Shown here: piece by piece, positions 25,701-40,700 of the stretch
Layout of the letters: the number at the start of each line of letters is the position of its first letter
Numbering within the stretch: position 1 is the stretch's first letter
Assembly (NCBI GenBank): GCA_017562135.1
Contig: QEYB01001685.1
Span: 930,001 to 994,000, forward strand
Reading direction: 5' to 3'
From: Dipylidium caninum
Taxonomy: Eukaryota > Platyhelminthes > Cestoda > Cyclophyllidea > Dipylidiidae
DNA: 64,000 nucleotides
Program-made: the position numbers and the translations under genes
The notes under the pieces: generated by a model
Database searches by the model: none
Seen by the model: the letters and a program-made list of their open reading frames with translations, nothing else
Told to the model about the DNA's origin: nothing

Positions 25701-28700
25701 TCAAACTGTGGCCCGAGGTGTCCTACTTTTTCCAGAGTGATTCAATCAAATGAAAATTTCCAAAATCAGCCTACCCAATCCTTTTACGTATGACGAATTT
25801 CCGAGTCGTGCGAAAGCACACAGCGCAAATATGGTAATTCGTCCAGGGGAGTTCGACTGAGCCAAAGCACACTGCTTCTCTTCCTCCTCCTCATCTAAGT
25901 GTAAGACATTTTAGCAATGTCAAAGTTTTCTGTGTCTCCCACATTTATGTGGACACGAGTTTTGCCCTTTATTTCTGGCGCCATTCTGAGTCCATAAAGT
26001 CCACCAAGCGGCAATAAGATGCCTGCCCACTTCAGCGTCCTTTCCTGCCTCCTACAGGAGGATTTCGTATTGAAGAGTAGCCATAAGCTTGAGGTTATTG
26101 TTCTTCTCCTATTTCTTTTGCTTTCATAATCTTCGTCGTCCAAGATTTTAATGCGATCTCCCATCCCCGCGCCCCCAGTTAATCTTCCTGATTTCTACCT
26201 CCACTTCGTCCTCGTTTTACTCTTCCTCCAATGATCGGGTTACCTTCGCCGACAACAGCATTGACCAGTAGGTTGTGAAGAGAATGCAGCTTGAAGAATA
26301 TTAGAATTCGGTACGAGTCCCTAATGCGTGTTTTTAGGCCGTTGTTTTGGTCGCCCTTTCCCAAATGTGTCGTGTTTAATACAGTAGTGGGATCTACGTG
26401 GCATTTTGCATTCCCACCCCGCACTTTGGCAAGCAAAAATCACATTGCCTCAGATTAAAAGGAGACAATAAAAAGTGTCCGAAGTGCCAAAGTGTCTGTC
26501 TGCAATTGTGACAAAAGCGTTTTCATTTGAGTGTGTAAAGTTTACTAACGTGTCTGATGTGGTTGTATTTTTAAGTGCTAGATGGAAAGTCAGGTAGAAG
26601 TGATGCAATTTTGTGGAGTATATGGATTTTGTTGGGTACGGAGAGCATGAAGATGGAATTGGAACGGACTGCGTTTTCACTTTCTGCTCCCACTCAGAGG
26701 TGTACTTTCTCTCGGGAACAGCCCATCACATCCGCTACTGCAGGCTATGAAGGTCCAAATCTGACAGCTTTGCCTGCCCAAGAGTCCCTTTTGGCCAGAA
26801 CTTAGTGCAATGGCCTCTCGGTGCTCAAAGACGTCACGAGAGCAGATCTTGGGATTCCGCACTCGAGCCACACTTTCGGCGCGTCTTGACATGGTACATC
26901 ATTTCTTGTGGCTTAATATAGCAAAGAGGTTTTACAAACCTAAAAAAAGACAAAGGTAGCCCTGCTTAGCTATCAAGTTGGCCTTCCTCAAGAGATGAGG
27001 ACACACCACACTCTTTATTCCCAGCCTGCCAACCGTTTCATTTCAGAGGCTGCCTAGGGTTTAGTCAAGTCACCGTCTCCACTTGTTTCAGTAGATTATG
27101 GAAGAGGAACTGCGCCATTTTGGGTTCTACCGAAGTCAAGGTTTAGAATTCAACGAAGGGCAGCGCTTAAGAAAGAAAAAGCACACCATTTTATCTCAAA
27201 AGCTCGAGCTGGTGTTAACGGTTGTAATGGATGTAAGCACGAGGATGAATCAGAAGAAGAGAGTTGGGTAACCTCCTGACGATTTGTCTTACTCCGGTAA
27301 TTAAATATGGCAGTGGTGTGGCTAATGCCGTCACAGTGCCAGAGCATTTGGCTCACTAACTCACCGTAAAAGTGACCAAGCGACTACCTCAGATGCTGAG
27401 ATTGTGGAAGTGTCCCTCTTCCGGCCAGAACAGTCAGATTTATGCACTGCCTTCCGCCCGCTCCATCTCTGGGTGTCAGAACATTGCTACCACTGCCAAA
27501 CCCGTTTCCTTTTGCCTACGGCAGGAGTGCCTTTGAGGCGTTCCTAGTCGCCTTTTGGGTGTCAAGTTGGAAACTATGAAAGGGGTGTTTTGTATAGTCA
27601 GTGTTCGGCTGCAACTGAGAGAGATGCACTACCGAGTGCGCTCGATAAGTTTAGTTCTAGGTTTTAAATCTTTATTTCGCAATTTTTTTTGTGTTCGTAT
27701 CCCCTCTTTTATTTTTCGCTAAGACCAGATGCAAACACACTGCGATTTACGAGTTCAAATCGAATCATAGCGAGCTCAACACGTTTCGAGGAACGTGAAT
27801 GCGGCATTCGGTAATGGATCTACTAATGGAAAAAGTGCTAGATATTCGTTCCGAAAAATTTTCGTTCTGACAGTTTGAGAATCATCAAGGCGCTTTGAAG
27901 AAGACCACCGGTGTCTGTTGAAGAAGATGAGGAAATAACGATGATGACGACTGTAAAATGCGATTCCATCCCCCAAACCAGTCGTGAATTTGGGTCTCGA
28001 CTAGAAAAGGAACTAGTCATGCATGCGATTGTGCTAAAGCATGTGGGTATAATGAATGACATAGAAAACAGTTGGACTCAGATGTGCCGGTCGTGCGAAC
28101 TGAACGCAAGAGCAAATGCGCATCTTTGTTGCTCCCGAAGCCAACCACAACTGCCGCTGTTTGGACACCAGATCACCACTTATGATGAAAATTGAAATTC
28201 GTATGAAGTGATCACCCATTATTCCTTCCTTCCCTCAACCAGACAAAACCACAAGAGTGAGGGAGTCCCATTGTCCTGAGTGAAATTGATGTTAGTCATG
28301 AGGGACGTCTTGTAATCGTGGAAAACAACCGGCAGTGTTCAATCGGCAGGACGTGACATTACCGCATGGTCCCAACGTTGAACGACGATCACATAAAGCT
28401 TCACCTACTGATGCCAAATTAAATAAATTTTCCACCATACGACATTTTACCACATCCTCCATTTTCACCAGATATTCCAACGACCGATTATTATCTTTTT
28501 CGTAATTAGAAATTATTTCCAAGAGAGAGAATAAAACAGCCAAGAAAGTAGTACCGAAAAATTTGAATCGGTTTTTAATTCCAACAATTAGGATTTTCTT
28601 CAAAAAGGCAAAAAAGGGCTTACCAAGTTTTTCCTGTAGAATGTCTTAGATGCCAGTGAAAATTATTTTGAAGGAGTAAAACAAATAATGTCAAAAGATT

Positions 28701-31700
28701 GCGCTTTTATTTTCTACTTATTTTCAACACCAATTTCATGGCTTTCAGATTAATAGAAGACAGTCGAACCTATGAAAGACCTAAAAGTGAATTTCTTTGA
28801 GTAATTCACAATTTCTGGTGTGAGAGTTGTTGCTCTCCCATGTCCCTTCTCCTCTTCCCCTACTCAGGGCCGCCAACTTTTGCATTTCCTAATCCTAGTT
28901 TGGTGTTGAATGGAGAGAGTGTGGATTTCGATCCGATTGTTCGTTCGCGTTTGAAGCATCTGGCACTGGACACCGCGTCACAACTGCAATTGGGCTGTCA
29001 GCCGCCACCGAAGTGTACCTGTCAGAACGGTGGCGTGTGCGAGAACGGCGAATGCAACTGTTTAAACACGGCCTTCACCGGTGAAGTATGCCAAAAACGT
29101 GAGTTTACTCTTTCCTTCATTCACTCGATCTCCACGCTAAATATCCAGCTGTCTATTACTTGATTGAAGTGACTTTCCCTGAAGCTCCTCTTTACAATTA
29201 ATATTCACAGTGGTCGACGTGACGTCAAGTGTGACTGCAAATTGACATTAAGAAAGTGACTTTTTGAGAGAGTGCCGGAGGGAAGTAGTCCACACTAATA
29301 AGGGCAGATAAACTCAAGATTTACCCTTCCGTAAGGAGTAAAATTTTTTCTCCGACTGGAGAAGCAGGAGGAGGAGAAAGAGGCACCTAGCATGTTCAAC
29401 ACTCTTGCTTCTCAGTTTAATCAGAACGTCACCAAAAGTCCATTTTCAGTGTCAAACCTTTCTACTTTCGTATTCCCCATGGAATACCTTGGGATGAAAA
29501 TTAAATGAGGTATGCGTGGGAAGAATGTGAAGCAATTTTGTCTTCTCTCATATGGGCCAGGAAAATCAACTTCCTAGTTGTGAAACAGAAAAAATCTCTT
29601 TCTGATCTCCTCAGCGTGAGAGAACCGGACAATGGGTGGCAGTAAGGGACTTCTCGGTGAATGCATTGTCTTTGCTGCATCTTTGATTACATCCGAGTGT
29701 CAGCCTTTCAATTATTTTTTCTTGGTTGGTGGAACAGAATCGCGTCTAGAACAAGTAGGCGATTTTCACTTGTGCCGCCTTCACAGGTGAAATTGCGAAG
29801 GGGCACCAGAGATTGTCACCTTAGTCTTATTATCCTCATCACGACCGCATACCTCCCTGTTGACTCCTTCGTACATACGAGCCTAGTGTCCAGAATGAAT
29901 CTAAGATTCGCGAGTCAGGAGGTCACTTGCCCATCTTCTCGTCCCGTACCGATTTCGGCAATGAGCAAGCTGTTAAACCACTGGGGCGGTGATTAGGCGG
30001 GAGACATGACTCTTGTCGGGACACGGTTTAAAAATGGGCTGTCACGATTCGTTGGTGGAGTAACGACACACTTGGGCTGTTGCTCGACTCCTGAAAGATT
30101 CAAAAGTCCCACATGCGGCCAATGTGCCTTGCCCTTCTCAGTCAGGTATGCAAGGGTCCCCGGCCACCGGACTGTAGCTTGGCGATTAATCTTCCTTGGA
30201 TGCAAATTTCACGGTTGAACATCAAGTGATGCGGTATAGACTCGGCCAAGCCAGGGAGAAGTAGCACCTTTCGTTGATCATATCTCACGAACTATGTTGT
30301 CAAAGTCACCTGATTTGAGCTGACCTTAGAGTTATCAAGAAAGTTGCTGTTAAAAAGTTAAATCGTTCCCATTGCGATTGTTGTTTTGGGGGTAAACCAT
30401 GTCTTTTCTACACTTAGCCTCCTCATTTGCACATATTTGACATGATATAAGGAGGCCACCTTCCGTTCAGCGAATGTCAGTTGACATCAGAGTTGATGAG
30501 AATGCTGCTTTTAAAGAACTCACTGTCAAAGTGCCTTTAATGGCGGTTAATGTACATTTCTGGCGGAAGTGGTTAGAGTAACCTCGATGATTTTCCCAAG
30601 AAGTCGTTCCAGACGGCCTCGTGTAGAACTTCTGGGAGACCAAAAGAGCGAGCGACACGATCTTGATTAAAGAAAGAATGAGTATTCGCGTGATGTGTGT
30701 TGTACTAAGAGATGTCAGTGGGGAAGACAAGATTGCCATTTTGATCGACAGACAGTCTGAGAAGTGACAATCTCGCCGATTTGGTACGAATTCGCCATCA
30801 TCTCATTGTATTCTGCGTTGCAAGGAGTTTCAACACCCCACTTTTCCCCATTACTATAGCCGCAAAGATTCTCGCCTTCGACCGTCGGCGTCAATTACGG
30901 ATGCGCTTCCCTCTGCCGCACCGACTCGAGTCGAGCGAAATTCTGTTCGCTTTCAGAACCCAGACGCGTAATGCCACTCTCCTCTCCACCTATTCGCAAG
31001 GTGCCTTCTCGACAAGGATAAATTTCGACGGACTAATTCAGCCCGACGGAATGCGCATCGACTTGGTGGACGGACGCCTGGCTGTTGTCGTCATTCTCGA
31101 CGGTCAACCGAATGTAAGGCTCTGAGTTAACTGGTGTGATCTCTCCACTTTCCTATGCAACACTAGCAGTTAGTGCGGATGTTACATGGGAAAAATCAGT
31201 AATTCTTTGTTACTTCTTACGGCTACAATCAAGAAACCGGCCTTGGTGTGAAAGGCTCGAAATGCTGTAACCTCCCGTCCCCAGCAGATTTTGTCCGCTT
31301 TAATTAGTCGCATTGAGGCAGTTGGATTGCGGCCAATTCACACGCTTCTTGCCCATCCGCAATTTCCACAATGCAATTTCCCTGAATGGCAGCTGAAATC
31401 TAAAAACAGTTGTACTTGAACATTGCTGGTTTCTTCCATATGAGGATGATAAGAAAAAGCTCATGTCACTGTTGTCACTTTTGTCATTGACATACTGCTG
31501 CTATTACGCAGCGTACAGTTTAGTCTGACAAGGATGTTCGATGTTAAGCGTTAACAGAGAGCTTAATAACAAGCCGTCGCCGAGAGTTCAGGTTGCCATC
31601 CGATCCCTCGCCCACTTCCTGAGCCTCTTCTCAATTTCGCCGTAGCGGGAAGCTCATAATGTCCCTATTCTGTGGGCCTGAGCCAAAACTTCCTTATACC

Positions 31701-34700
31701 AGCGGAGTGTTCTCTGAGAATGAGATGCACCTCACGGTGGACTTTTAAACTAACAGCGTTTGGCAAAGTATTAAGGCAACTATTATCTAGTCGCGGTGTG
31801 GATAAAGAGATGAGACACCTTGTCTCAGCTCACTTCTGTCTGTCAAAGGAGGTCACGTTGAGTAGGCCAGATCGCCTCCTCTTCGAAATGACGACCAAAG
31901 ATAATTAGCATGCGAGAGAATACTGTGTGTTAACTGTTACGCCACTATTGAGCGTTTGGCGAACTGTCCACTGCGCTTTTAGACCTTGGGCATCCCAACT
32001 CCGGTCGCCGATGACGCGTGGCACGTCTTAAGCATTGTGCGAACAGCCTCGCTTCTGTGCGTTCATCTGGACGGGACACTTTATGAGAAGGGTGAGTTTC
32101 CCCGATCACATGTACACGCGCACAACACACACTGGGCCTCCGTGTCTCATTGCACGTCAGCACTCATTGTGCCAGTGACAAGCACCCGCTGTCTTGACAG
32201 ACTTTACCCTATCTGTTCGCGCACACAATGCACATTTTTTCCCAGTGTTGCTCCTCCAAATAGACAGGGCACTTCAGCGTTCTGAGGAGTGTCTTTGGTT
32301 AAGCCATCAGGGGATTCGGAGGTTGTCCAGTGGTTACACCCTCCTACGTAAATGTTATCGCCATTTTGCCATAGCATGTTAGCACTACTGATCGCCTATT
32401 GGGTATACGTTTTTGAGGGGAAAAAGCATCGAAAGCCTGAAGTTTTTTGTCCAAACTGCTTGCAGATAAGTTTGACTGATGCCTCCCTCTTTCAAACAAA
32501 CATACAATATGGGTAAATTTACTTCTGAGTGATGCGACCTTCCCCAATCTCCACCGCCAACTCCACTCAACTTTTTTGGTACATGTGAAATACGCTTGAA
32601 CAGTCTAGTGCAGATGTCCATCCCCATCGTGTCATTTCGCATCACTGGTCGGGCAGCACTCGACACCTCCTTGGTTCGGATGGCACCTCACCATGTCGAA
32701 CTCCACGAATTTTACTTTCCCTGCTACAATTCCGATTTAGCAGAGCATTTAAATGCAAGAATGGCATTTCCGGTGTTTGTCAAGAGCCGCGCTTGAGATG
32801 TGACCCAAGAGGGGAACGAGTGATTGGGGTAGATGATGATATTCCCTTTTCTTAACTAAGTGGCGTGAATCGATGTTTTGCAAGGTTCGCTTTTTATTCA
32901 CTGCTGTCATATGGGTCCTCTGGCAATAACATGGACTGGTCAAGTTGGCTTCCAAATCCCCTTTCGACTTGTCTATTTCTGCTACCAAAATCCGCAATTT
33001 CGAGCGTTCGGCTACATACAACAAAGTGCTTCTGTAGGGTCCCGCCAAGTCAAATTTGAACGAAGTGGGATAATGTGTTGTCCTCATCTACTCTCCTTCT
33101 CAGTAACTTAGCAGTCGCCTAATACGTTAAGTGGACGAAAATCCCGGCTTCGTTTACTTTAGTCCGCATATCACATCTCAGCTATGAACCGTTTGAAGTG
33201 TTGGGTCGAGGCTCAGTAGAGTTGCCTGCTTAATAGGATCTATTTTATGCCTGTTGAATGAATTTAATGTGTACGCAACATCTAACCGCTTTCAAAAACG
33301 TATTTCGCATAAGGCAAAAGGGTCTTAGTTCGCAAGAAAAAAAGAGATGGTTGGGGAGTAATGAAGGAACTGAAACCTTAACGCCTTGTCGCCGATAAAT
33401 GCTGTATTAGGACGAGGTCTGTGACCTGGTGAGTGACATTGAAGAGGAGAAACGGACTATGTCCCAGTCAAAAGGGAAAGTTAAGTGTGAAAATCCAAGT
33501 GTCCACTTTAAATGCATTTTGGGCGGTAAGAAGAGGCGTTGGGGTTGGTTTGTCTGGGCTGTAGCTATCAAACCATGTTCTGCCAAGCAGACGAATGGCT
33601 GACCATTCAGTGATTGGAGGTGACATTTTCATTTGTATTTGTTCTACTTCCCTTCCCTGGCTATTAAGAGCTGTTTATTTTTTGGGTACGTGGAAATTCT
33701 GATGTCTGGTGATGTCAAACATATTATGCCATCTGTCATTGTCAAGCGGCAGCGGATAGGAGCTGCTTTTTAAGTCGATTGTTGTCTTTAGTGGCGATGA
33801 TTAAGATTAATGTTCTTGTGTTTTGCTTGAAGCCCAAAAAACTTTCGAGCATCACTGCAGATAGAATTTGGGGTAGTTTGTGAAAAGCCAGAATTTTTGT
33901 ATTTCAAGCAAACTTAAGACGAACTATTGCTGGAGAAATTTGGCAAACAACTTTCTGGGGTTAGGAAGACAGGCGGAAGAACGAGTTGATGCTCTTCATC
34001 GTGTCTAGAGAATGGAGCGGTATCCTGGTTTGCCTCAAAAGCTGTCACAAATTTGGAGATTGGCATTAGCAATCGTGTCGTCGGCATTTTCTAATCTCTA
34101 AGTCAAAAAAGACAAATTTCACGTCAGTCGTCATAAACCGCCTATGATTTGGACATGTAGACGCTTGAGTTGGCAACTCCTCGACAGAACGCCGTAACCT
34201 CGTGCCAGATCCAAAAGGCGCCTAGGCATCTGCCTTCACCGCATAGTCCCTTCAAGGACTAAATCATAAATTCAGCCGCTGGCCACACGCTAAGGATGTC
34301 AAGAAAATTGCCGTCCTGGGTGACAAATTCTGTGCACGTGCATTTACGTATCTATCGGAAAGTTCGGTCCTTTTTTATGACAACAAACTTTGGCACGTAG
34401 CACATGTTTACTTGGCGCATATTCGACTCCCTATTTTTATCACTTAATGCATACACACTGACATAACAAATTAACTGAAACAAGGTTGGTTCACGTTAGT
34501 CTTAAGCGAGTATCGAAAATGTACACCTGGCTACTGATAAAGTTTCTTCACGCAAATGTATTTTATTTGGATTTCAAGGAGGAAGAAATGCTGGACAAGC
34601 ATTTAGACATTCATTGACAGTCTTTATGGAGTGTACAGTCTCTGACAGTACATGCAGACGATGTTGGGCCACCATCTCTGATCGACGACGATGTTGTTGA

Positions 34701-37700
34701 GACCATTTTGGGGCGAATTCCCTTTTTTGACAACATGGCAGATCGCAGAAAGGCATGAGTGAACTCAGAAAAGCACTTCGCACCGTGTGTGGGAGATAGA
34801 ATTGGTGCGGAAATATTCACGACGGCGGCCCCATTAATGAATTCGGAAGAATGAGGATGATCGAGTAGTCACATGCACATGTCTACCTCCTCGGAGTAAA
34901 ATCGAGCTCCTCTTGGACCGAATTATAACGGAAGACGAATAGTGGATCACCTACGGAAAGATAGCAAGAAAAGGAGCATATTAACTGAAAAACTTGCCAT
35001 CTCTCCTGTAAAACAACTTGTGGCTTTGAATAAGAGAAGTTTGTGGCATATATGTTGAGACAGTTGGGGACCGATACATGAGGAGCTGATAAGACTGAAT
35101 GAACAGCTCAATTCGGAGAGTTATGGTCAGCGGATGGCTGATTTAAAGAGGACAGCCGAAGAAAGGAGGCGGGCGCTGATGGAGAGGAGGGACATCATAC
35201 TGCGGGATGATACTGCCAGTCCACAGGCTGCTTTGGGGCCTCGTCAATAATTGCAGAACTAGGCTGGGAGGTTCTCTCGCATCCACCATTTTCCCCGGAC
35301 TTGGCACCTTCCGACTATCACTTGTTTTGTCCTCACTAGAGGTTTCGGATGGCGAAAATTCTAAAAAGATGACATGTGAACGTAAATAACTGCACCACTT
35401 CGGCTTGTCCACAGGCTCTCCATGTTCTTTCCCCTGTCGTTATCTTCCTTCATGGCTGTAAGCCATTTAAAGTCTTGGTCATGATTTCCTGCATAACTTC
35501 CACGATACCACCTAGAAAGGGGGTTTGAGTAGATCAACCAGTTTCTTTGAGCTCGAGTAGTGAAGATGGATGCCCTCCTGCTCTTCGTCGTCACTCTTTT
35601 TACCAACCTCTACTTCACCAGCGGCTGAGACTCGATGAACATGCACCAAGACGCACTCGGCCTAAACATTTCACCCGTCAAGTGGACTTGAAAGAGCACC
35701 CAATTAGACAACCTTGTACTCGGGCAAATGAACTGTGAAATCAACAAGAAGAATGCCTGTGCCCCCTTACTTTTTTGCCTTAATAGGAATGCCAGAGGGC
35801 GAAGTTCACGGGGAGGCGGAACACGAGGCAACGATTTTCGTTTGTCTCGGCGGTCCACATGCACAACACCAATCGGACGGTAAATTTGGTTTTTCCTTTT
35901 ATTATCCCCAAACAATGGTAGGATATGCTTTTTTATCTTCCCTGTGATCCTCATCTCCCATTTCTTTACTTCTGTACGCACTTCTGCACCTCCTGTTGTA
36001 TTGTCACCTGCTGTTGTTCCACTTCATGTCATAGGCCGTCTTCCATCAAAATCTGACCAAACCTCCTAATTCACCTTTTCCTAAGCCACTAAAATCCACC
36101 CTATTGCGAGGTCTGGAGAAATTTGCAAAGGAAAGTAGTTGGTAGAACGCTTCTTTAGTAATCTAATCTACGGCTGCTACTGCCCATTAGACCATAGGTT
36201 TGTCATGTAAGTGGCAGTTTGACGCGATAATCGTGTCCATTGACTGGACCACGAGGAATGGAAGTCCGTTGTTTTAGTGGGCTTAATGAGTGGGAACTTT
36301 TTTCCCTCATATAATTTATGTCTTTTTCCAACCTCTAATTTCTTACAAGTAGACTTGGTTGTAGAGAGACGAGGCAGAATGAAAAGAGGTTTGAGGAATG
36401 GAATGACGGTCAAAGGCGTGTCACTATGTGCTATTTCCGTTTGTTTGACAGTTATTGAGGCTGACAACCTAATAATGCGCATCCAGGAGATACAAGTTGG
36501 TCGCAAAACAACGTCTACCACGGTCCCCTTCGTTGGTCACATTCGACACTTTACATTCAATGGAGTGGATCCCTTAATGGAGCCCGAATACCTCGTTGAA
36601 ACACCCAAGTTGAAGATGTTGCTCCCAGCCACTCCAATAAACGTTCATCCCGCGATAACTCTGAAGACGCCAGACTGCTTTCTTCGTCTTCCGCGGCTAA
36701 ATATTTACGGGGCCTTCCAAGTAGTATTTGCATTAAAATCGCATCAAGAGGACGGTGTTTTGCTCTTCAACTCTGGTGGAGACGATTTTTTAGCGGTGGA
36801 ACTGGTGAGAAGCCAGTTGACAATTTCATTTGATATGGGACACGGGGCAACTCTTCAACATCAGAGAATTGGCCGTGGATTTCTCAGTGATGGAAACTGG
36901 CACCAAATTATTATTTCAAGGTAAGTCTTTTCACCTCCTACCCTGGTTTCATTCCGTTTACTGGGTTGCCGCGTGGTCACACGGAAGAGTGGTTACTTAA
37001 ACTTCCTCCATCACTGCCACGGGCATTTACTCACAAACACTCACACCTAAGTAAAGGTATAAAAGACGCCCATGTCTGGCGTACGTAGAGGCTGTTTTGG
37101 TCCAGATTTCATCAGTTTCATTGGGACACTCGTAAGAATTTGGAAGGTCTGAGACACGCTCCTCGCCTCCGATGGATTTCCGTACAACCCCATCTTCACC
37201 ACTCACCAAACGCAACCTCTTCCAGACCGTATAATCCTGCCAAACGCCTCTTCCCTCACCGAAACTGTAAGACTGTTTGTCCGAAGTGCTCATGACATGT
37301 AAAAATTGGAAGAATAAACTCATGATTTTTTTTACAGAATTCAGAATCGTTACATTGACGGCGCGTTAGTCAGGTCGTCTACCGCAAAGGGGATCGTAAT
37401 TTACATTTCTTAATTGCCCTTAATTGCCAGGCCTCTCGCCGTTTCTGGATGATTTTGAAATTGGATACATCGTCTGTTTAGTCAATGGTGTAGGGCATCC
37501 GAGGAGCCTCGCAATAAGCCCCTACGCGGCCGGTTAACTAACGAATGGAGATCCAGGATGAAGCCAACTGTTTTGATAACTACTACGCCGCTCCCTACAA
37601 GCAGGGGGGCTAAGATGGATCTATAGGAAGCCTATTCAAACCGTTAAACTGAAATTACTGCAAAGAAGGTGTAAAAAGTAAGAGGTAGAGGAGAAGTTAC

Positions 37701-40700
37701 TCGTGTATTTGGAAAGGCTTTTCACGTGCTAATGTGCCGCATTCCGGCTTTTCGAGTAGCGCAAAAGAATTGGGTATTTGAGTCTTCTACAAGGCTTTCA
37801 AGTGATTGGCACGTAAGAAGAGCGCAAAAGGTAGTGTGATAGTGGATTTGGGCCTAGAATATGCAGTTCATATCACCGACGGCGCATACTACGTAAAGCA
37901 CGGACTCTGTCGCAGGTATCCTCTGTTCTCTACTTGCGTTTCTCTTTAACTATCCCCTTTACTCCTTCCTCTTCTATCAGAGCAGATCCTGGGAGAAAAT
38001 GTGATTAAAAATAAGCACCCATCTTCCCCATCTGTTGAGTTCCACTGTTAGTGCTAATCTCGAGTGTCTTGTCGTCCGTTTTATGCTCTAAAATGTGTTG
38101 ATTTATATGGTAAATGTTTCACCCTGTGGTTTTTAATAAATGGGAAAGTTAATCAATGATCATCACCCGCTTCCCGTCGCTGGCACCCGTAATTTACTCG
38201 TCGCCCCTTTAAACGTAAACTCCTTCATTGTCACCTTCTGTTTCCTCATTTTAGCAAAGTACAAACAGTAATTACACCTGCTTTCACCTCCCCTCCCCAT
38301 ATTCTTGTCAGTTTAAACGACAACGGAGGAGGTGGGAAGCGTCGCTAAGGTGGAGTGAAACAATGCTAGGAATAATTGAGGGGACTCCAAAACCTCTAAT
38401 TAACGCGTACACGAAAAGCCGTTCACATGAACACAGGTTACCATGGTGTCATTTAGTAGTTCCTCAATTTGCATCTGTCTACTTTTTTCCACCATACAAT
38501 GGTCTACTCGTCTTCCAGTAGTTTTTACTTCTAAAGAAAAACGTGGTGCAACACAGAGGGAGGGAAGAGGGAAAAGAGAAAGGGAGGCAAGGGGAAGGAA
38601 GGAGAGAGGTGCCGGGGGGGGGGGCGAAAAATATTAATTAAGCCGAAAAATAATCAGTTTTTCCTCGTATAGTGGGGAAATCTTACATTCTAATCAACAA
38701 CATCATTTCCATCATCGTTGTAACACTTTTTGTCAGCGAATAAGCAGTTTGTCGACTCACCTTTTTTGTTAAGAAGTTCTTCAATTTTGCTTCGAAAACA
38801 CTTTCCAAGTAAGTTTTCACTATTTCAGAATTATTAAAGTTTTAGCTCCTTAATGTGTGCTCCAACAATATAAAAAGGTGGCATTTTGACGACGCGAGGT
38901 CTGGTAAATAAGGCGAATGAGGCAAAAGTTCAAATTCAAACTCCAGATTTTTCCCTATGCTGTTTTTGCATCGTAAGGCCTGGCGTTATTGTGTCAAAGA
39001 AGTCTTTTTTTGGTAAATAACCAAATCAGATTGTTTAGCTAAGAACTCTTGCCTCAATCGTTCGAGTTGGTCACAAAACCCTGTCTCTGCAACGGTTTAA
39101 CGAGGTTCGAGTAAATCATGATGTGAGATTACTGAAAAATCCTACCACAAACAACTAAACACCTTGTTTATTGTCGGTGAGGTTTAAGGTGTCGGAATAC
39201 CCGCTCCCCTAGGGGAAAACCTTTTTTTTCTCATACAGGATTATTGTATGCCAGCCACTTTTCATCCCCATTTTCAATTCGTAGCAAAATCTGTTGGGCT
39301 TCTTACCGAGACTAAAGAGCAGCACAGATTGTACACCGATGGTTGAGTGTCGTCTCTGTGTCAATTCGTGATGAAACCAAATTCCTTGCCGTTTCACCCT
39401 TCCTTTGCGGTGAAAATGCTCTTAACTTGTAGACCATAGACAGCCGATCTTTAGCGGTAATTTCCTAGGAGTTTGACGAGACTCTGGATTCACCAACATC
39501 GCCCTCAGAATATCATCACCCAATTTTTAAGACCATCTTATTCTTTCAATGTGTTATTAATGTTTTTCGCTAACTCGTTTGCTTTAACTCGCTGCTCGGA
39601 TACAAATAGCCTTTGACATCATTCATAATCATTAGAACAAAATTTTTAATCTAACAGATGGAAATTGCAAGGAAATTTACATGTTTACCGAACTGCGTCC
39701 GCAGACAAGCGGGACGGGAGTAAGAACACAGAAAAAAAATCTTGATTACTTTTCTGTTTACCAAACAATTCGTAAATTTTTCTCCTCTCAAGAAATGGAC
39801 AAATGGACGAGTATTTACGGATCAAAATTAAGTCGGAATTTGGCGATGAGGAGGAACACAACCTCACCATTCCGTCGGTGACCACGGCTCGAAATTTCAA
39901 CTTCAACGAGCCTCTTTACCTCGGTGGCATACCAAATGAAGTACGTGTTCGATTCGCCGAAAAATCATCTCGAAACACGGAATTCAGGTGAGTGAGAACG
40001 GAGGTGGCTCACAACACTAATTCATTCCCGGCAAAGTCGCGGGTAAATTAGCTTTCTAATGAAGAAGATTGCAATTGACGGGTGCCTACCTGGCACCATG
40101 GCAGTAGAGTTAAGTCTAAAGTGCTTGGGATCAAACAAATGGGTAGAATTGAGTCGCGGATGGATGTAAACCCATCTCCTGTCAGGTGGCGCGCTAGTGT
40201 GTTCTCTCAGCCCCTAGGCCATAAAAGGTAGGTTGGCCATTCTAATCCATTCTTGGGCCAGAGGCGAGGCATTCTCACGCCCCTACCGGGAGTTGCCTGT
40301 CACAACGTCGTGACATTACGAACGATTGCGCCAGCATCCCCGCCTGCTACAATACGGGCACAAAAATGTTTGCCTACTTATTACGCATAAGCACCGTTTT
40401 CTGCCTCCCCAGGGCTGCATTGGCGGTTTCGGTGTAAACAATCAAACACAGATGGATCTTGAGGCGTTGGCGAAAGCCACTATGGGCAAAAATAGAACGA
40501 GCGCTGTGTGTAAGTGGCAAGTGGTGCGAGACTGCTTGGATCGCCCTCCCGAAGCGCCAACATGTACCGCTTTTGCTCATCAACGACGCCTGCCCTACTG
40601 CCTCAATGGCGGCGTCTGCCTGCAAGTGTGGACTTCACTAAGATGCTCCTGCGAAATGACCACGTTCACCGGCAACCGTTGTCATCTACGTAAGGCTCCA

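Larger units (their letters stand above)
36921..39792. other. neurexin intron, 2.9 kb, holding a minus-strand mariner fragment
   Basis: It contains the mariner relic 38690-39560 (minus) and a G-run and purine-rich tract around 38555-38625. Otherwise nothing is recognised. Confidence 0.65.

Noticed and set aside
28840..28898. Earlier acceptor at 28867 for neurexin exon 5
   Set aside because: With the phase of exon 4 it runs into a stop within nine codons. The acceptor at 28898 gives the expected GCVHR-LVLNG join.
39107..39116. ggttcgagt, considered as a tRNA B box
   Set aside because: No A box at the right distance and no cloverleaf; it lies within the minus-strand mariner remnant.
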